64,000 nucleotides of DNA from Clostridia bacterium (GCA_017549105.1 JAFYVN010000002.1:62001-126000); one strand, 5' to 3'; positions 24,065-33,750 are shown, counted from the stretch's first letter. Notes: a model not told the origin generated them from the sequence alone. Translations and numbers: made by a program.

Positions 24065-25981
24065 ATGGCAGTTGTCAGTGTACAGAATTTAAAAGTTGAT
24101 TTCGGCGGCAAAGTGCTGTTTGAAAACGTTTCGTTTGACGTCAATCCCGGTGAATTCGTTGGACTCATCGGCGCAAACGGAACAGGCAAAACCACGCTTT
24201 TTAAGGTCATAACGGGTGAGATTGACCCTACCGAGGGCGGTGCATTCGTCGGCAAAAACGTTAAGGTCGGCTATCTTGAGCAGCATGCCTGCCACGGTTC
24301 TGTGAGAACGGTTTATGACGAAGCTCTCAGCATTTTTGAACCGCTTATGCAAATGGAAGCGGAGCTTGAAGACATCGCCTCTGCAATAGACAATCACGAG
24401 GGTGACAGAGATGCTCTTATTGAAAGACAGACCCATCTGAACGAGCTTTTCCAGGAGCAGGAAGGTCTTACCTTCAGAAGCCGTACCCGTTCTGCGCTTA
24501 TCGGTCTCGGATTTAAAGAAACCGATTTTTACCTTTCGTGCGATAAACTCAGCGGAGGTCAGCGTTCAAAACTGAGTATGTGCAAACTTCTTCTGAGCGG
24601 TTCGGATTTGCTTTTGCTTGACGAGCCGACCAACCATCTTGACATTGCGGGCACAGAATGGCTTGAAACCTATCTTTCAACATTCAGAGGAACTGTAATC
24701 GTTATCTCGCATGACCGTTATTTTCTTGACAGATTAACAAACAAAACCGTTGAAATTTCCCACGGCAAATGTCACTGCTCAAAGGGAAATTATACGGAAT
24801 ATCTCAAACTTAAAGAGGAGCGTCTTGAAAGCGAACGCAGAGCGTATGAAAACCAACTTGCGGAAATCAAACGCATTGAGGGTATCATTGAGCAGCAACG
24901 CTCGTTTGCAAGAGAACGAAACTTCATAACCGCTGAAAGCAAACGCAAAATGCTCGAAAAAAAGAAGGCGGAGCTTGTTGTTCCGGACCCTCCCCTTTCA
25001 AAGATGAGGATGAAATTCACTCCCGTCTGTGAAACGGGCAACGATGTGCTGAATGTAAGCGGGCTTTCAAAATCCTTTGGTCTTAAAAGGCTTTTCGCAA
25101 ATGCCGATATGGAAGTTTTCAAAGATGAACGTGTTTTTGTGCTGGGTACAAACGGATGCGGAAAAACAACTCTTCTGCGCATTCTCACAAAGCAACAATC
25201 AGCCGATGAAGGCACATTCAATTTCGGTTCAAACGTTAAAGTCGGTTATTTTGATCAGAGTCTTGAAAGTCTCAGAGGCGGAAAAACCGTTATTGACGAA
25301 ATATGGGACGAACACCGTTTGTTTACCGAAACAACGGTACGCAGTTATCTTGCCCTCTTTCTTTTCAGAGGCGATGATGTTTTCAAAAATGTCGATAATC
25401 TCAGCGGCGGTGAAAAAGCAAAACTTTGTCTGCTGAAGCTTATGCTTTCGGGCGCAAACGTACTGCTCCTTGACGAACCGACCAACCATCTTGATATTCC
25501 GTCAAGAGAAGTGCTTGAAGCGGCTCTCGAAGATTTTGACGGCACGATTATTGCCGTTTCGCACGACAGATATTTTATCAACAAGCTTTCAACAAAAATA
25601 TACAGAATGACCGAAAACGGCTTCGAAAAGTTTGACGGCGACTATAATGCCTATGCAGGAATTGCTCTTGCGCAGGCAAAGGAAAAACCGAAGAAAGCCG
25701 AAAACAAGGTCAATTTATATAAACTTCGCAAAGAACGTGACAGCGAAATGAACCGCCTCAAGGGTAAAATCAAACGTACCGAAGAAGAAATTGACCGCCT
25801 TGACGGTGAAATTTCCGAAACCAACAGTATTCTTTCATCTCCCGAAGCGGCGGCAGACTATGAAAAAATAATTGAACTCACTCAAAAGCTTGAAGAGCTT
25901 ACAGAAAAGCAGCTTGAGATTATGGATGAGTGGGAACAAATGAATTCAAGACTTACAGAACTTGAAGAAATGGAGGTTTAA
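24065..25981 (+). CDS. ABC-F family ATPase (YdiF-type)
   Basis: The 638-residue soluble protein has two ABC domains. The first has GANGTGKTT, LSGGQRSKLSM and LLLLDEPTNHLD; the second has GTNGCGKTT, LSGGEKAKLCL and the same Walker B. A linker of about 80 charged residues separates the domains, and a C-terminal coiled coil follows. There is no membrane domain. ABC-F proteins act on the ribosome, as translation factors or as antibiotic-protection proteins. The long C-terminal coiled coil resembles YdiF/Uup-type housekeeping members rather than a dedicated resistance factor. It begins nine bases after manA. Confidence 0.93.
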   Translation: MAVVSVQNLKVDFGGKVLFENVSFDVNPGEFVGLIGANGTGKTTLFKVITGEIDPTEGGAFVGKNVKVGYLEQHACHGSVRTVYDEALSIFEPLMQMEAELEDIASAIDNHEGDRDALIERQTHLNELFQEQEGLTFRSRTRSALIGLGFKETDFYLSCDKLSGGQRSKLSMCKLLLSGSDLLLLDEPTNHLDIAGTEWLETYLSTFRGTVIVISHDRYFLDRLTNKTVEISHGKCHCSKGNYTEYLKLKEERLESERRAYENQLAEIKRIEGIIEQQRSFARERNFITAESKRKMLEKKKAELVVPDPPLSKMRMKFTPVCETGNDVLNVSGLSKSFGLKRLFANADMEVFKDERVFVLGTNGCGKTTLLRILTKQQSADEGTFNFGSNVKVGYFDQSLESLRGGKTVIDEIWDEHRLFTETTVRSYLALFLFRGDDVFKNVDNLSGGEKAKLCLLKLMLSGANVLLLDEPTNHLDIPSREVLEAALEDFDGTIIAVSHDRYFINKLSTKIYRMTENGFEKFDGDYNAYAGIALAQAKEKPKKAENKVNLYKLRKERDSEMNRLKGKIKRTEEEIDRLDGEISETNSILSSPEAAADYEKIIELTQKLEELTEKQLEIMDEWEQMNSRLTELEEMEV

Positions 25982-25983
25982 CC

Positions 25984-28164
25984 TTGACACACGAACAGAT
26001 TTTTAAAAATGCAAAATGGATTGAACGCAAAGGCAGCGATGCTCCTCTGTTCAGAAAAACTTTCAATGCTGTCAAAGGCGAAAAAGCAGAAATCATCATC
26101 TGCGGACTCGGATTTTTCAAACTTTTCATCAACGGCAAAAAGGTCAGCGATGATTTGCTTGTGCCAAACGCAACCTGCTACAGCAAAAGAGACCTTCATA
26201 AACTTGTTTTTCCGCTTGATGATGAATTTTCGTTCAGAATCTATGCAATGAAATATGATGTCAGCAATTATCTCCGTGAAGGTGAAAACACCCTTACGGT
26301 TATGCTCGGCAACGGATATTACAATCAGAATGTGCGTATGGCAGAAGGCGATGTTGTTTTCGGCACACCGAAGCTCTGCTACATTCTCGAAAAAGAAAGC
26401 GGAAACATTATCAGCGACGAATCCACCCTTTCACACAGAGGATTCATCACATTCAACAATCTCTATCACGGTGAAAAGCACGATTACACTCTTTATCCCG
26501 ATGATTTTATGCTTAACGGTTTCAGCGGTGACGGTTTCGCGGAAAGCGATGTTATTCCTGCACCCGAAAGCGAATTTTTCATCCAGTTCTCACCCGCAGA
26601 CAAGGTAACAAGAACTCTTACTCCCGTTCTTCTTAAGGATGAAGGAGAAACCAAACTCTATGATGCGGGCGAAAACACTGTTGGCTATGCTGTTTTCAAA
26701 TGCAACGAAAAAGACAAAACCATAAAAGTTAATTATGCGGAAGAAATTTATGAAGAAAATGAATGGTTCGGAATTCATTTTAAAGAAGGTTATCAGGAAG
26801 AGCAGTTTGTAACCGACGGTACAGACCGTGAATACATACCTCACTTTACCTGGCACGGTTTCAGATATTTCAGAGTAAACGCCGACGTTGAGCCTGTAAG
26901 GGTTGATGTTGTTCACTCCGACTGCCCTGTAACCTCATCATTCGAAAGCGACAACGAAAATCTTAACTGGCTTTATGAAGCATACATCAGAACTCAGCTT
27001 GGCAATATGCACAGCGGTGTTCCTTCCGACTGCCCTCACAGAGAACGTCTCGGCTACACCGGCGACGGTATGCTCTGCGCTGAAACAGCGATGATGCTTC
27101 TTGATTCACGTGAATTTTACCGCAAATGGCTTTACGATGTTGCTGACAGTCAGTGCAAAAAGACCGGTCACGTCCCCCACACAGCACCTCTTATGGGCGG
27201 CGGAGGAGGACCGTCAGGCTGGGGCGGCGCAATGATTGAAGTGCCCTATAAATTCTATAAAATGTACGGTGATAAGGCTCTTCTTGAAGAATTCTTCCCG
27301 AAGATGCTTAAATTCCTCGACTACCTCGAAAGCCGAAGCGAAAACGGACTTGTCTGGCGTGAAGAAGAAAACGGCTGGTGCCTCGGTGATTGGTGTTCAC
27401 CTGCTCCGATGGGGCTTCCCGAAGCATTTGTAAACACCGCTCTTTACATCAGATTTATGAATCAGATGATTGAGGTCGGTGAAATTCTCGGCAAATCAAA
27501 CGAAACAGAGCATCTTAAAGACCGCATAGAAAAAAGCTCGCACTCTCTCAAAATCGCATATTATAACCCCTGGAATCACCACTATTGCGGTAATGTGCAG
27601 GGCGCATCCGCTCTTGCATTCAGCGCAGGTCTTGCCAATGATGATGCAAAAAACCGTCTGATCAGCAAATATAAAAATCTCGGAATGTTTGATACGGGCA
27701 TTTTTGCTACCGAAGCTCTTATCGGGTATCTTTTTGAGGTTGGTGAAAATCAGCTTGCATTTGATTTGCTTTCAAATGACAAGGAAGTTTCGTTCGGTCA
27801 TATGAAAAAGAAAGGTGCAACAACCATCTGGGAAAACTGGAACGGTCAGGATTCAAGAAACCACCCGATGTTCGGTGCCGTTACAAAATATATCTTTATG
27901 TATCTTCTCGGAATCCGTCAGGCAAAGGGAAGTGTTGCGTATAAAGATATTGTTATTTCACCCTGCTTTGTTGAGGGAATGAATGAAGCAAAGGGTCACA
28001 TCACAACCGAAAACGGTATTATCCGTGTTGAATATAAAAAAGATGGCGATAAAGCCGTTGTGAAAGCATATGCAGAAGATGGAATCAACGCTGTTTTTGA
28101 ATACGGTGAAGAAAAAATCCCGTTCAGCGGTGAAAGAGAATTTACAGTGAATTTAGGAGAATAA
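25984..28164 (+). CDS. Alpha-L-rhamnosidase, GH78 (second copy)
   Basis: The 726-residue enzyme has the GH78 architecture: N-terminal AKWIERKG-type domain with CGLGFFKLFINGKKV, the middle beta-sandwich, and the catalytic barrel opening with SDCPHRERLGYTGDG. This is the canonical form of the motif, which is degenerate in the other copy. It also has GWCLGDWCSP and a C-terminal TIWENWNGQDSRNHPMFG. It starts at TTG (25984) eight bases after GGAGG, two bases beyond the abc-F stop. No signal peptide is present, so it works in the cytoplasm. The two copies differ in their catalytic motifs and are probably of different specificity. Confidence 0.93.
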   Translation: MTHEQIFKNAKWIERKGSDAPLFRKTFNAVKGEKAEIIICGLGFFKLFINGKKVSDDLLVPNATCYSKRDLHKLVFPLDDEFSFRIYAMKYDVSNYLREGENTLTVMLGNGYYNQNVRMAEGDVVFGTPKLCYILEKESGNIISDESTLSHRGFITFNNLYHGEKHDYTLYPDDFMLNGFSGDGFAESDVIPAPESEFFIQFSPADKVTRTLTPVLLKDEGETKLYDAGENTVGYAVFKCNEKDKTIKVNYAEEIYEENEWFGIHFKEGYQEEQFVTDGTDREYIPHFTWHGFRYFRVNADVEPVRVDVVHSDCPVTSSFESDNENLNWLYEAYIRTQLGNMHSGVPSDCPHRERLGYTGDGMLCAETAMMLLDSREFYRKWLYDVADSQCKKTGHVPHTAPLMGGGGGPSGWGGAMIEVPYKFYKMYGDKALLEEFFPKMLKFLDYLESRSENGLVWREEENGWCLGDWCSPAPMGLPEAFVNTALYIRFMNQMIEVGEILGKSNETEHLKDRIEKSSHSLKIAYYNPWNHHYCGNVQGASALAFSAGLANDDAKNRLISKYKNLGMFDTGIFATEALIGYLFEVGENQLAFDLLSNDKEVSFGHMKKKGATTIWENWNGQDSRNHPMFGAVTKYIFMYLLGIRQAKGSVAYKDIVISPCFVEGMNEAKGHITTENGIIRVEYKKDGDKAVVKAYAEDGINAVFEYGEEKIPFSGEREFTVNLGE

Positions 28165-28166
28165 TT

Positions 28167-28730
28167 ATGGTTACAGTTAAAAATTACGAGCCCAAATATT
28201 TTGAAGATGTTCGTCAGGTCTGTATAAACACAGGCCCCGATTCTGCTGCAACTGACCCCAAAATGAGAGAGTTTATTCTCTCCACTTTCTGTGATTATTA
28301 CTGCGAGCAGGAACCCGAAAATGCCTTTATTCTTGTTGATGAAAACGATGTTGCCCAGGGTTATGTTTTCGGTGCAAGAGATTTCAAAACATACATCAAA
28401 AATATGAAACCTTACCTTGCAAAGGTAAAGAAAACAGGCATAAGAAATTATCTGGATGCAATCGGCGAAATCCTCGGTCATGCAGTCTATTCATTTAAAT
28501 ATCCCGCACATCTTCACATCGACATCAATGAACCTTTCAGAGGTAACGGTAACGGCACAAAAATGATAACAACTCTTACCGAACATATGAAGAATGATAT
28601 GGGTGTCAAATCCATTATGCTCATTGTCGGTTCAGGTAACACAAAGGGAATTAATTTCTACAAGAAAAACGGATTCAAAATCATCCGTATATTCAAAAAT
28701 ACCGGCACCGTTATGGCAAAGGAGCTTTAA
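28167..28730 (+). CDS. GNAT-family N-acetyltransferase
   Basis: The 187-residue protein has the GNAT core. The acetyl-CoA-binding motif A is HIDINEPFRGNGNGTKM, in which RGNGNG is the pyrophosphate-binding loop, and motif B is INFYKKNGFKII. The N-terminal part (YEPKYFEDVRQVCINTG) resembles the acetyltransferase domain found in bacterial O-GlcNAcase-associated GNATs. Substrate is unknown. It lies two bases after the rhamnosidase gene and four before an oxidoreductase gene, so all three are probably expressed together. Confidence 0.85.
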   Translation: MVTVKNYEPKYFEDVRQVCINTGPDSAATDPKMREFILSTFCDYYCEQEPENAFILVDENDVAQGYVFGARDFKTYIKNMKPYLAKVKKTGIRNYLDAIGEILGHAVYSFKYPAHLHIDINEPFRGNGNGTKMITTLTEHMKNDMGVKSIMLIVGSGNTKGINFYKKNGFKIIRIFKNTGTVMAKEL

Positions 28731-28733
28731 TCT

Positions 28734-29705
28734 ATGCGCTACGGAGTTATAGGCACGGGTTGGATTGCAAAATCGTTCATTGACGGTGCAAGAATGCTCT
28801 GCAACGCAGATTTCGCGGCTGTTTATTCAAGAACAACCGAAAGCGGAAACAAATTTGCATCGAAGAATAATATCTCCGAAGTTTTCACGGATATAAACGA
28901 ATTTGCAAACGGCAATTTTGATGCAGTGTATATTGCAAGTCCGAACAAGCTCCACTTTGAGCAGTCAAAACTGATGCTTGAAAGCGGAAAACACGTCATA
29001 TGTGAAAAACCGATAACCGTTGAACCCGAAGAGCTTGAAGAGTTGCAATCTCTTGCAAAACAAAACGGACTTATCTACGTTGAAGCAATAATGTATATGT
29101 TCAACCCTGCAAGAGAACTTTTAAAGAATGCACTAAAAAAAATCGGCAGAATAACAAGCGTGCATTTCGATTTTTCACAGCTCTCATCAAAATATCCCGC
29201 TTATCTTGCCGGCACTCTGCCCAATATTTTCAATCCCGCTCTTGCAACGGGATGCCTTATGGACCTCGGCATTTACTGCGTATACCCTGCTCTCGATTTA
29301 TTCGGTATTCCCCAAAAAATAACCGCCTGCGCTCACTTTATGGAAAGCGGCGCTGACGGAAGCGGTAATTCAGCCTTTCTTTACGGTGACAAACTCGTAA
29401 ATCTTACCTATTCAAAGCTCGGTCAGGACAGACTCGGCTCACAGATTTTCGGAGATGAAGGCACAATCACCGTTGAATCAATTTCAAAGCTTACAAACAT
29501 AAAACTGATTGATAACAACGGCAATTCAACCGAAATCATAGGTGACGTCATAAAAGAAAAGCTTATGGGATATGAGGCTCAGGCTTTTGAAAGATTCATC
29601 GGAAATCCCGATGACCCTTATTATCAGACGGTCTGCGAAAGAGCCTTGCAGGTCAGCAAAGCGATGAAAGAAATCAGAGATTTAAGCGGAATAACATTCG
29701 GATAA
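28734..29705 (+). CDS. Gfo/Idh/MocA-family oxidoreductase
   Basis: The 323-residue protein has an N-terminal Rossmann domain (GVIGTGWIAKSF) and the family signature VICEKPITV near residue 95, with a C-terminal alpha/beta domain. Such enzymes use NAD(P)H on sugars, inositols or their derivatives. It ends the operon manA-abcF-GH78-GNAT, so a role in sugar handling is likely, but the substrate cannot be read. A bidirectional terminator follows immediately. Confidence 0.87.
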   Translation: MRYGVIGTGWIAKSFIDGARMLCNADFAAVYSRTTESGNKFASKNNISEVFTDINEFANGNFDAVYIASPNKLHFEQSKLMLESGKHVICEKPITVEPEELEELQSLAKQNGLIYVEAIMYMFNPARELLKNALKKIGRITSVHFDFSQLSSKYPAYLAGTLPNIFNPALATGCLMDLGIYCVYPALDLFGIPQKITACAHFMESGADGSGNSAFLYGDKLVNLTYSKLGQDRLGSQIFGDEGTITVESISKLTNIKLIDNNGNSTEIIGDVIKEKLMGYEAQAFERFIGNPDDPYYQTVCERALQVSKAMKEIRDLSGITFG

Positions 29706-29714
29706 AAAAACAAA

Positions 29715-29746
29715 ACCGACTGCATCAAGCAGTCGGTAATTTTTTA
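29715..29746. terminator. Bidirectional terminator between convergent genes
   Basis: ACCGACTGC pairs perfectly with GCAGTCGGT around ATCAA (29715-29737). TTTTTT follows on the plus strand, and AAAAAAACAAAA on the left serves the minus strand. It overlaps the end of the minus-strand zinc-ribbon gene. Confidence 0.85.
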
Positions 29747-30490
29747 TGCATTCACGGTTTCTTTTTCTTCTTTCTTTTCTTCTTCAACTGGAAGATTGAC
29801 GGGCTGAAGTGAAACAATGAGATTGGTTATTGATGATGCAAGATAGATTGCGGCACTAACGAAAATTCCCCAGCTGGGTCCGCACTGAATTGCATCCGCA
29901 AGTGTGCTTGCCTGAATCATACCCGAAAAGTCGTGGAAACAGAAAGCGCTTGCAAGCATACAAAGGCTGGCAAAAAGATTTGTCATAAACAGACCCTTAC
30001 TGTTGAATTTTTTAAAGTTAAGCATAAGGAATCCGAGGCTCACGAGCAACGAAAGAGCTGCAAGAACAACAAATACGATTGAAAGCATAAAGCGAAGCGA
30101 TGCTTCACCGATTACTTCAGAACCTGCTGCTTTGAATATGCCGAGAATATCAAAGTTCAGAAGATTAAGAACCATTGTTACGGCATTAATTGTTATCTTT
30201 TCATCGCAAAACGGAATTGAAACCGCCATTGTGCCGAAAGGCAGAAGAAGCGAGAAAAGAGGAAGCACACTGACGGGAATTCTTGCAATTCTCAACTTTG
30301 TGCCGACAAATGAATACTTGAACTTATTCATTGTTTCGTGAAGCTTTGCAAAAGCAGCTTCAGCCTCTATAGAATCCTGCTCAAGTCTGTTTTCCCAGTC
30401 GTAGTTGGCGATGTTAACGCCGCAATCGGGACATTCTGCTTTAATATTCCATATATGAAGTTTGCGGTTACACTTAGGACACTTTGCCAT
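29744..30490 (-). CDS. Zinc-ribbon membrane protein of unknown function
   Basis: The 248-residue protein begins with a zinc ribbon (Cys4, Cys7, Cys20, Cys23, in CPKC and CPDC), then a helical linker and four predicted membrane segments, and a charged EEKKEEKE tail. A GTG three codons upstream is also possible, but the AAGG site is better placed for the ATG at 30490. Zinc-ribbon plus membrane arrangements are common in Clostridia and mostly uncharacterised. I assign no function. It is separated by 65 bases from araD, which reads in the same direction. Confidence 0.75.
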   Translation of the reverse strand: MAKCPKCNRKLHIWNIKAECPDCGVNIANYDWENRLEQDSIEAEAAFAKLHETMNKFKYSFVGTKLRIARIPVSVLPLFSLLLPFGTMAVSIPFCDEKITINAVTMVLNLLNFDILGIFKAAGSEVIGEASLRFMLSIVFVVLAALSLLVSLGFLMLNFKKFNSKGLFMTNLFASLCMLASAFCFHDFSGMIQASTLADAIQCGPSWGIFVSAAIYLASSITNLIVSLQPVNLPVEEEKKEEKETVNA

Positions 30491-30555
30491 AAGATTCACA
30501 CCTTCTTTTTCATTAATATTTTCATTCTATACGTAAATACCGTTTGTGTCAACAA

Positions 30556-31245
30556 TTATTTTTGACCGTAATATGCGTTTGCACCGTGTTTTCTGTAGTA
30601 ATGTTTACTGAGAATATGCTCGTTTGCCGGTTCAGCATCAAGAGTTCTGCTCAGATAAGACATCTTTGCAACCTCTTCGAGAATCGCTGAGTTCTTTGCG
30701 GCATCATATCCGTCTTTGCCCCAAGTGAATGGTCCGTGAGAGCGGACAAGCACTGCAGGAACCGCATTATAATCAATATTTCTTGTTTCAAAACATTCTG
30801 CAATAACCTTGCCTGTGTTGAGTTCGTATTCTCCCTCAATTTCTTCTTTTGTAAGGTCCCTTGTGCAGGGTACGGAACCGAAAGCAAAGTCTGCGTGAGT
30901 CGTGCCGTAGCACGGAATATCGCTTGCCGCCTGGGCAAACGAAACAGCAAATGTTGAATGGGTATGTGCAACACCGCCGATTTCGGGGAATCTGCGGTAA
31001 AGTTCGAGATGAGTCGGAGTATCTGACGACGGATTAAGCTCGCCTTCAACCTTTTCACCGTCAAGATTCATAACAACCATATCTTCGGGCTTCATTTTTT
31101 CGTAGCTGACACCCGAAGGCTTTATCACAACAAGACCTGTTTCTCTGTCGATTTCGGAAACATTGCCCCAGGTGAAAAGCACAAGCTTATATTCAACAAG
31201 CTTCAGATTGGCTTCATATACTTTTTGTTTGAGATTTCCAAGCAT
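30556..31245 (-). CDS. araD: L-ribulose-5-phosphate 4-epimerase (AraD)
   Basis: AraD interconverts L-ribulose 5-phosphate and D-xylulose 5-phosphate in arabinose and related pentose use. The 229-residue protein matches E. coli AraD closely: LTWGNVS-like [21 protein letters not shown], the zinc histidines of AHTHS, GTTHADF, HGPFTWG, and the terminal [15 protein letters not shown]. araA and araB are not in the window. GGAG precedes the ATG. It is last in a minus-strand set with a DUF4364 protein, a GPH symporter and a HEYGH protein. Confidence 0.95.
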   Translation of the reverse strand: MLGNLKQKVYEANLKLVEYKLVLFTWGNVSEIDRETGLVVIKPSGVSYEKMKPEDMVVMNLDGEKVEGELNPSSDTPTHLELYRRFPEIGGVAHTHSTFAVSFAQAASDIPCYGTTHADFAFGSVPCTRDLTKEEIEGEYELNTGKVIAECFETRNIDYNAVPAVLVRSHGPFTWGKDGYDAAKNSAILEEVAKMSYLSRTLDAEPANEHILSKHYYRKHGANAYYGQK

Positions 31246-31257
31246 AGTGCTGCTCCT

Positions 31258-31809
31258 TTAAACAAATAATGATGTGATTACGGTTGAATAAACGTGTGAC
31301 GGATTTTTAAGAAAATTATGCTTGATTGTTTCTGCCTGCTCAATATCAGCGGCATAGACGGTAAGCTCCATAAGAGTTTCATCCTTATGAATAACCTTGA
31401 ACGTTACATAATATCCGTTCTCTGCCTTTTTCACTTCAACTATATTTTCGCCCTCTCGCTTTTCGAGAAGCTGAAGATTAAGCACATCTGCAAGTGCGGT
31501 TTCTTTTACCGATCTCGGAATCTCTTTTGAAAGCTCATTTACCGAAAGTGCACCCTTCGGAGTAAGATAGAGGAAACCGTCAACAGTCGAAAGATTGCCG
31601 TTATCAAGAAGTTCATCAACCGCCTGAATAACCTCAAAGTAGTTTGCAAGACCGTGAATCTGAAGAGCTTCAATCATCATACTGTCTTTTACCGGGTCAT
31701 TAAGCTTGCTGACAACATATGTTATAAGAATTTTTATCTGTGTTCTGTTGCGAAGACCGCCGGGTTCAACACCGTCGGAAAACGCATTGAAATCATTATC
31801 CATTGACAT
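31258..31809 (-). CDS. DUF4364 protein, probable winged-helix regulator
   Basis: From the ATG at 31809 the protein has 183 residues. AGGGAG stands eight bases before this start; the longer frame reaching 31905 would lie inside the transporter gene. The N-terminal part (residues 20-100) reads as winged helix: KILITYVVSKL, YFEVIQAVDELLDNG, LYLTPKGA. DUF4364 proteins are widespread in Clostridia and resemble PadR/MarR-type DNA-binding folds, but no target is established. The start overlaps the symporter gene by 14 bases, so translation is coupled. It could regulate this operon. Confidence 0.75.
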   Translation of the reverse strand: MSMDNDFNAFSDGVEPGGLRNRTQIKILITYVVSKLNDPVKDSMMIEALQIHGLANYFEVIQAVDELLDNGNLSTVDGFLYLTPKGALSVNELSKEIPRSVKETALADVLNLQLLEKREGENIVEVKKAENGYYVTFKVIHKDETLMELTVYAADIEQAETIKHNFLKNPSHVYSTVITSLFV

Positions 31810-33208
31810 TATTTTTCTCCCTGCGTTCTGTAAGCTCTTTGATAATCTTATCCTTTTTCTTTCCGGTATAATCATTGAAGAACATCGGAATTGCGCAAAG
31901 TGCAAGGCTTATTGCGGGTATAATCGAAATCATAATGAACATACCTCTGAGCGTTTCGTCAGGCTGAGCCTGAGCAAGTTCGATTGTTACACCGAAATCA
32001 TTTTTTGCTTTAATGGGTTCAACGTAGTTATAAGCATCAAGCACAAAGCTTGTGATAAGGGTTGAAATACCTGCGGTAAGCTTGCTGATAAATGTCTGGG
32101 ATGCAAAGCAAGCACCCTCTGAACGTCTGCCTGTTTTCCATTCAAGATAATCAACGCTGTCACCAACCATTGCATAGGTAATAACATTGAAAATTCCGAG
32201 AGGAAGACCGACAACCGCAAGAACTGCAAGAAGTGCATAGAAATTGCTGTAACCCATAAAATAGAGAACAACGTGCATAACTGCACCGAAAAGTGCGGAA
32301 CCGATATAAATCTGCTTGAGTGAAAGCTTCTTGCGGAGCACAGGCATAACGAGCATTGCAATCATCATACCCGCACCGATTGCAACAGTCATAACAACCT
32401 GAACCGAGCCGTGAGGAACGATGCCGGAATCCTGAATAAGATATGTTGCGATATAAGAACCGGAGGTCTGTGCCATAAGCATAGCCGAACCGAGAATGCT
32501 TGCGGCAATGAGAAGAAGGAGGGGTTTATTCTTTGTATAAGCCGAGATAACCTCTTTTGCAGTAACCTTATCCTTGGGAGGCTGCTCAACTCTCTCTTTT
32601 GTGCCGAAGAATGCAAGAAGAGAAATCATTGAACCGACAACACCAAAGATGAGACCACCTACAAAATATCCTTTTGTGATACCGAGAGAAGATGTTCGGA
32701 GAACGGGAATAAGAACTGTGGGAAGAATTCCGCCGATTGTGCTGCCGATTCTTGCAATTGAAAGGAACTTATTACGTTCGTTTTCAAGAGGAGTAACAAC
32801 CGCGCTCATTCCCCAGAACGGAACATCCTGAATGGTAAAGCAGATACCCCATATTATGTAGGTAATTGCCGCATAAGCAACTTTTGCGCTGTAGCTCTCA
32901 AAACCGGGAACAGTAAAGAGTGCAACTGTTGAAGCCATAATAAGGAAGGGTGAAAAAAGAAGATAGGGGCGGAGCTTGCCAAACTTGGTTTTTGTTCTGT
33001 CGGCAATCATACCCATTATCGGGTCGTTTGCGGCATCAAAAATTCTTGCACCGAAGATAATCCAGCCGGCATGTGTAGCCTGAATACCGGCAGCATCTGT
33101 GTAAAAGATAAGCAGATAGGTTGACATAAGGGTATATATCATACTTCTGCCGAATGCCGACGATGCAAACGAAGCTATTTCGCTCGTTTTAAGATATTTC
33201 TTTTCCAT
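31796..33208 (-). CDS. GPH-family sugar:cation symporter
   Basis: The 470-residue protein has twelve predicted membrane segments and the family signatures GARIFDAANDPIMG and, in the second half, GDSVDYLEWKTGRRSEG. The glycoside-pentoside-hexuronide family (MelB, XynB, UidB) imports sugars with Na+ or H+. With AraD downstream, a pentose or a pentose-containing glycoside is a reasonable guess. Its start overlaps the HEYGH gene stop by one base (TAATG) and its end overlaps the DUF4364 start by 14 bases. Confidence 0.92.
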   Translation of the reverse strand: MEKKYLKTSEIASFASSAFGRSMIYTLMSTYLLIFYTDAAGIQATHAGWIIFGARIFDAANDPIMGMIADRTKTKFGKLRPYLLFSPFLIMASTVALFTVPGFESYSAKVAYAAITYIIWGICFTIQDVPFWGMSAVVTPLENERNKFLSIARIGSTIGGILPTVLIPVLRTSSLGITKGYFVGGLIFGVVGSMISLLAFFGTKERVEQPPKDKVTAKEVISAYTKNKPLLLLIAASILGSAMLMAQTSGSYIATYLIQDSGIVPHGSVQVVMTVAIGAGMMIAMLVMPVLRKKLSLKQIYIGSALFGAVMHVVLYFMGYSNFYALLAVLAVVGLPLGIFNVITYAMVGDSVDYLEWKTGRRSEGACFASQTFISKLTAGISTLITSFVLDAYNYVEPIKAKNDFGVTIELAQAQPDETLRGMFIMISIIPAISLALCAIPMFFNDYTGKKKDKIIKELTERREKNNVNG

Positions 33209-33750
33209 TATTTGTTTCTCCTTCTGCCTTTGATATCTTTTCTTTTGTTTCTGTTAGGATACATCGGCTGACCGTATCTGCCTCTTTCGATAAGCTCGGC
33301 AGTAAGGAAACGCTCTTTTGTTGCCCACGCACCGCAGACATTTGACCAACCTTCGCAGTAAGCTCTGTAGTATGTAACGTTTTTTTCTTTGCGGAGCTTA
33401 ACAAAATAAGGAAGGTTGCACCATATAACCGACGGAATAGCAATAATAAACAAGAAAAGAGGACCGAGAATCATTGACTGCACAGTGTGACCGTATTCGT
33501 GGATTTTTGTGTCGTGCAGTCTGTCACCGTCGCGGTTTTTGTTGATAAAAATGAACATTCCGAGCGAAACTCCGCCGAAATTCTTTTTATCGATGTAAGT
33601 AACAAGTGCGTTGTGATACCATTCACTCTCGGCACCCTTGGATTTATAAATCGCAAGCATAACGAGACCCATGATATTCTGAACAATCGCAAACGTAAAA
33701 TGCCAGAAATAAAACAGAACAGATTTTAAAATTTTCACATAATCACCCAC
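33208..33750 (-). CDS. Membrane protein with HEYGH metalloprotease-like motif
   Basis: This 180-residue protein has membrane segments at about residues 11-34 and 90-112, a central loop with HEYGH (His84-His88, an HExxH motif) and a later CEGWSN (Glu133), a candidate third metal ligand. A basic tail ends it. I do not recognise a named family; similar HEYGHT-containing small membrane proteins occur in gut Bacteroidetes and Firmicutes without known function. It is first in the tightly overlapped operon with the GPH symporter, DUF4364 protein and AraD. A membrane zinc peptidase is possible but not shown. Confidence 0.72.
   Translation of the reverse strand: MGDYVKILKSVLFYFWHFTFAIVQNIMGLVMLAIYKSKGAESEWYHNALVTYIDKKNFGGVSLGMFIFINKNRDGDRLHDTKIHEYGHTVQSMILGPLFLFIIAIPSVIWCNLPYFVKLRKEKNVTYYRAYCEGWSNVCGAWATKERFLTAELIERGRYGQPMYPNRNKRKDIKGRRRNK

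Noticed and set aside
24065-25981. A dedicated antibiotic-resistance ABC-F protein
   Set aside because: No resistance-subfamily features can be recognised, and the long C-terminal coiled coil fits a housekeeping YdiF/Uup type.
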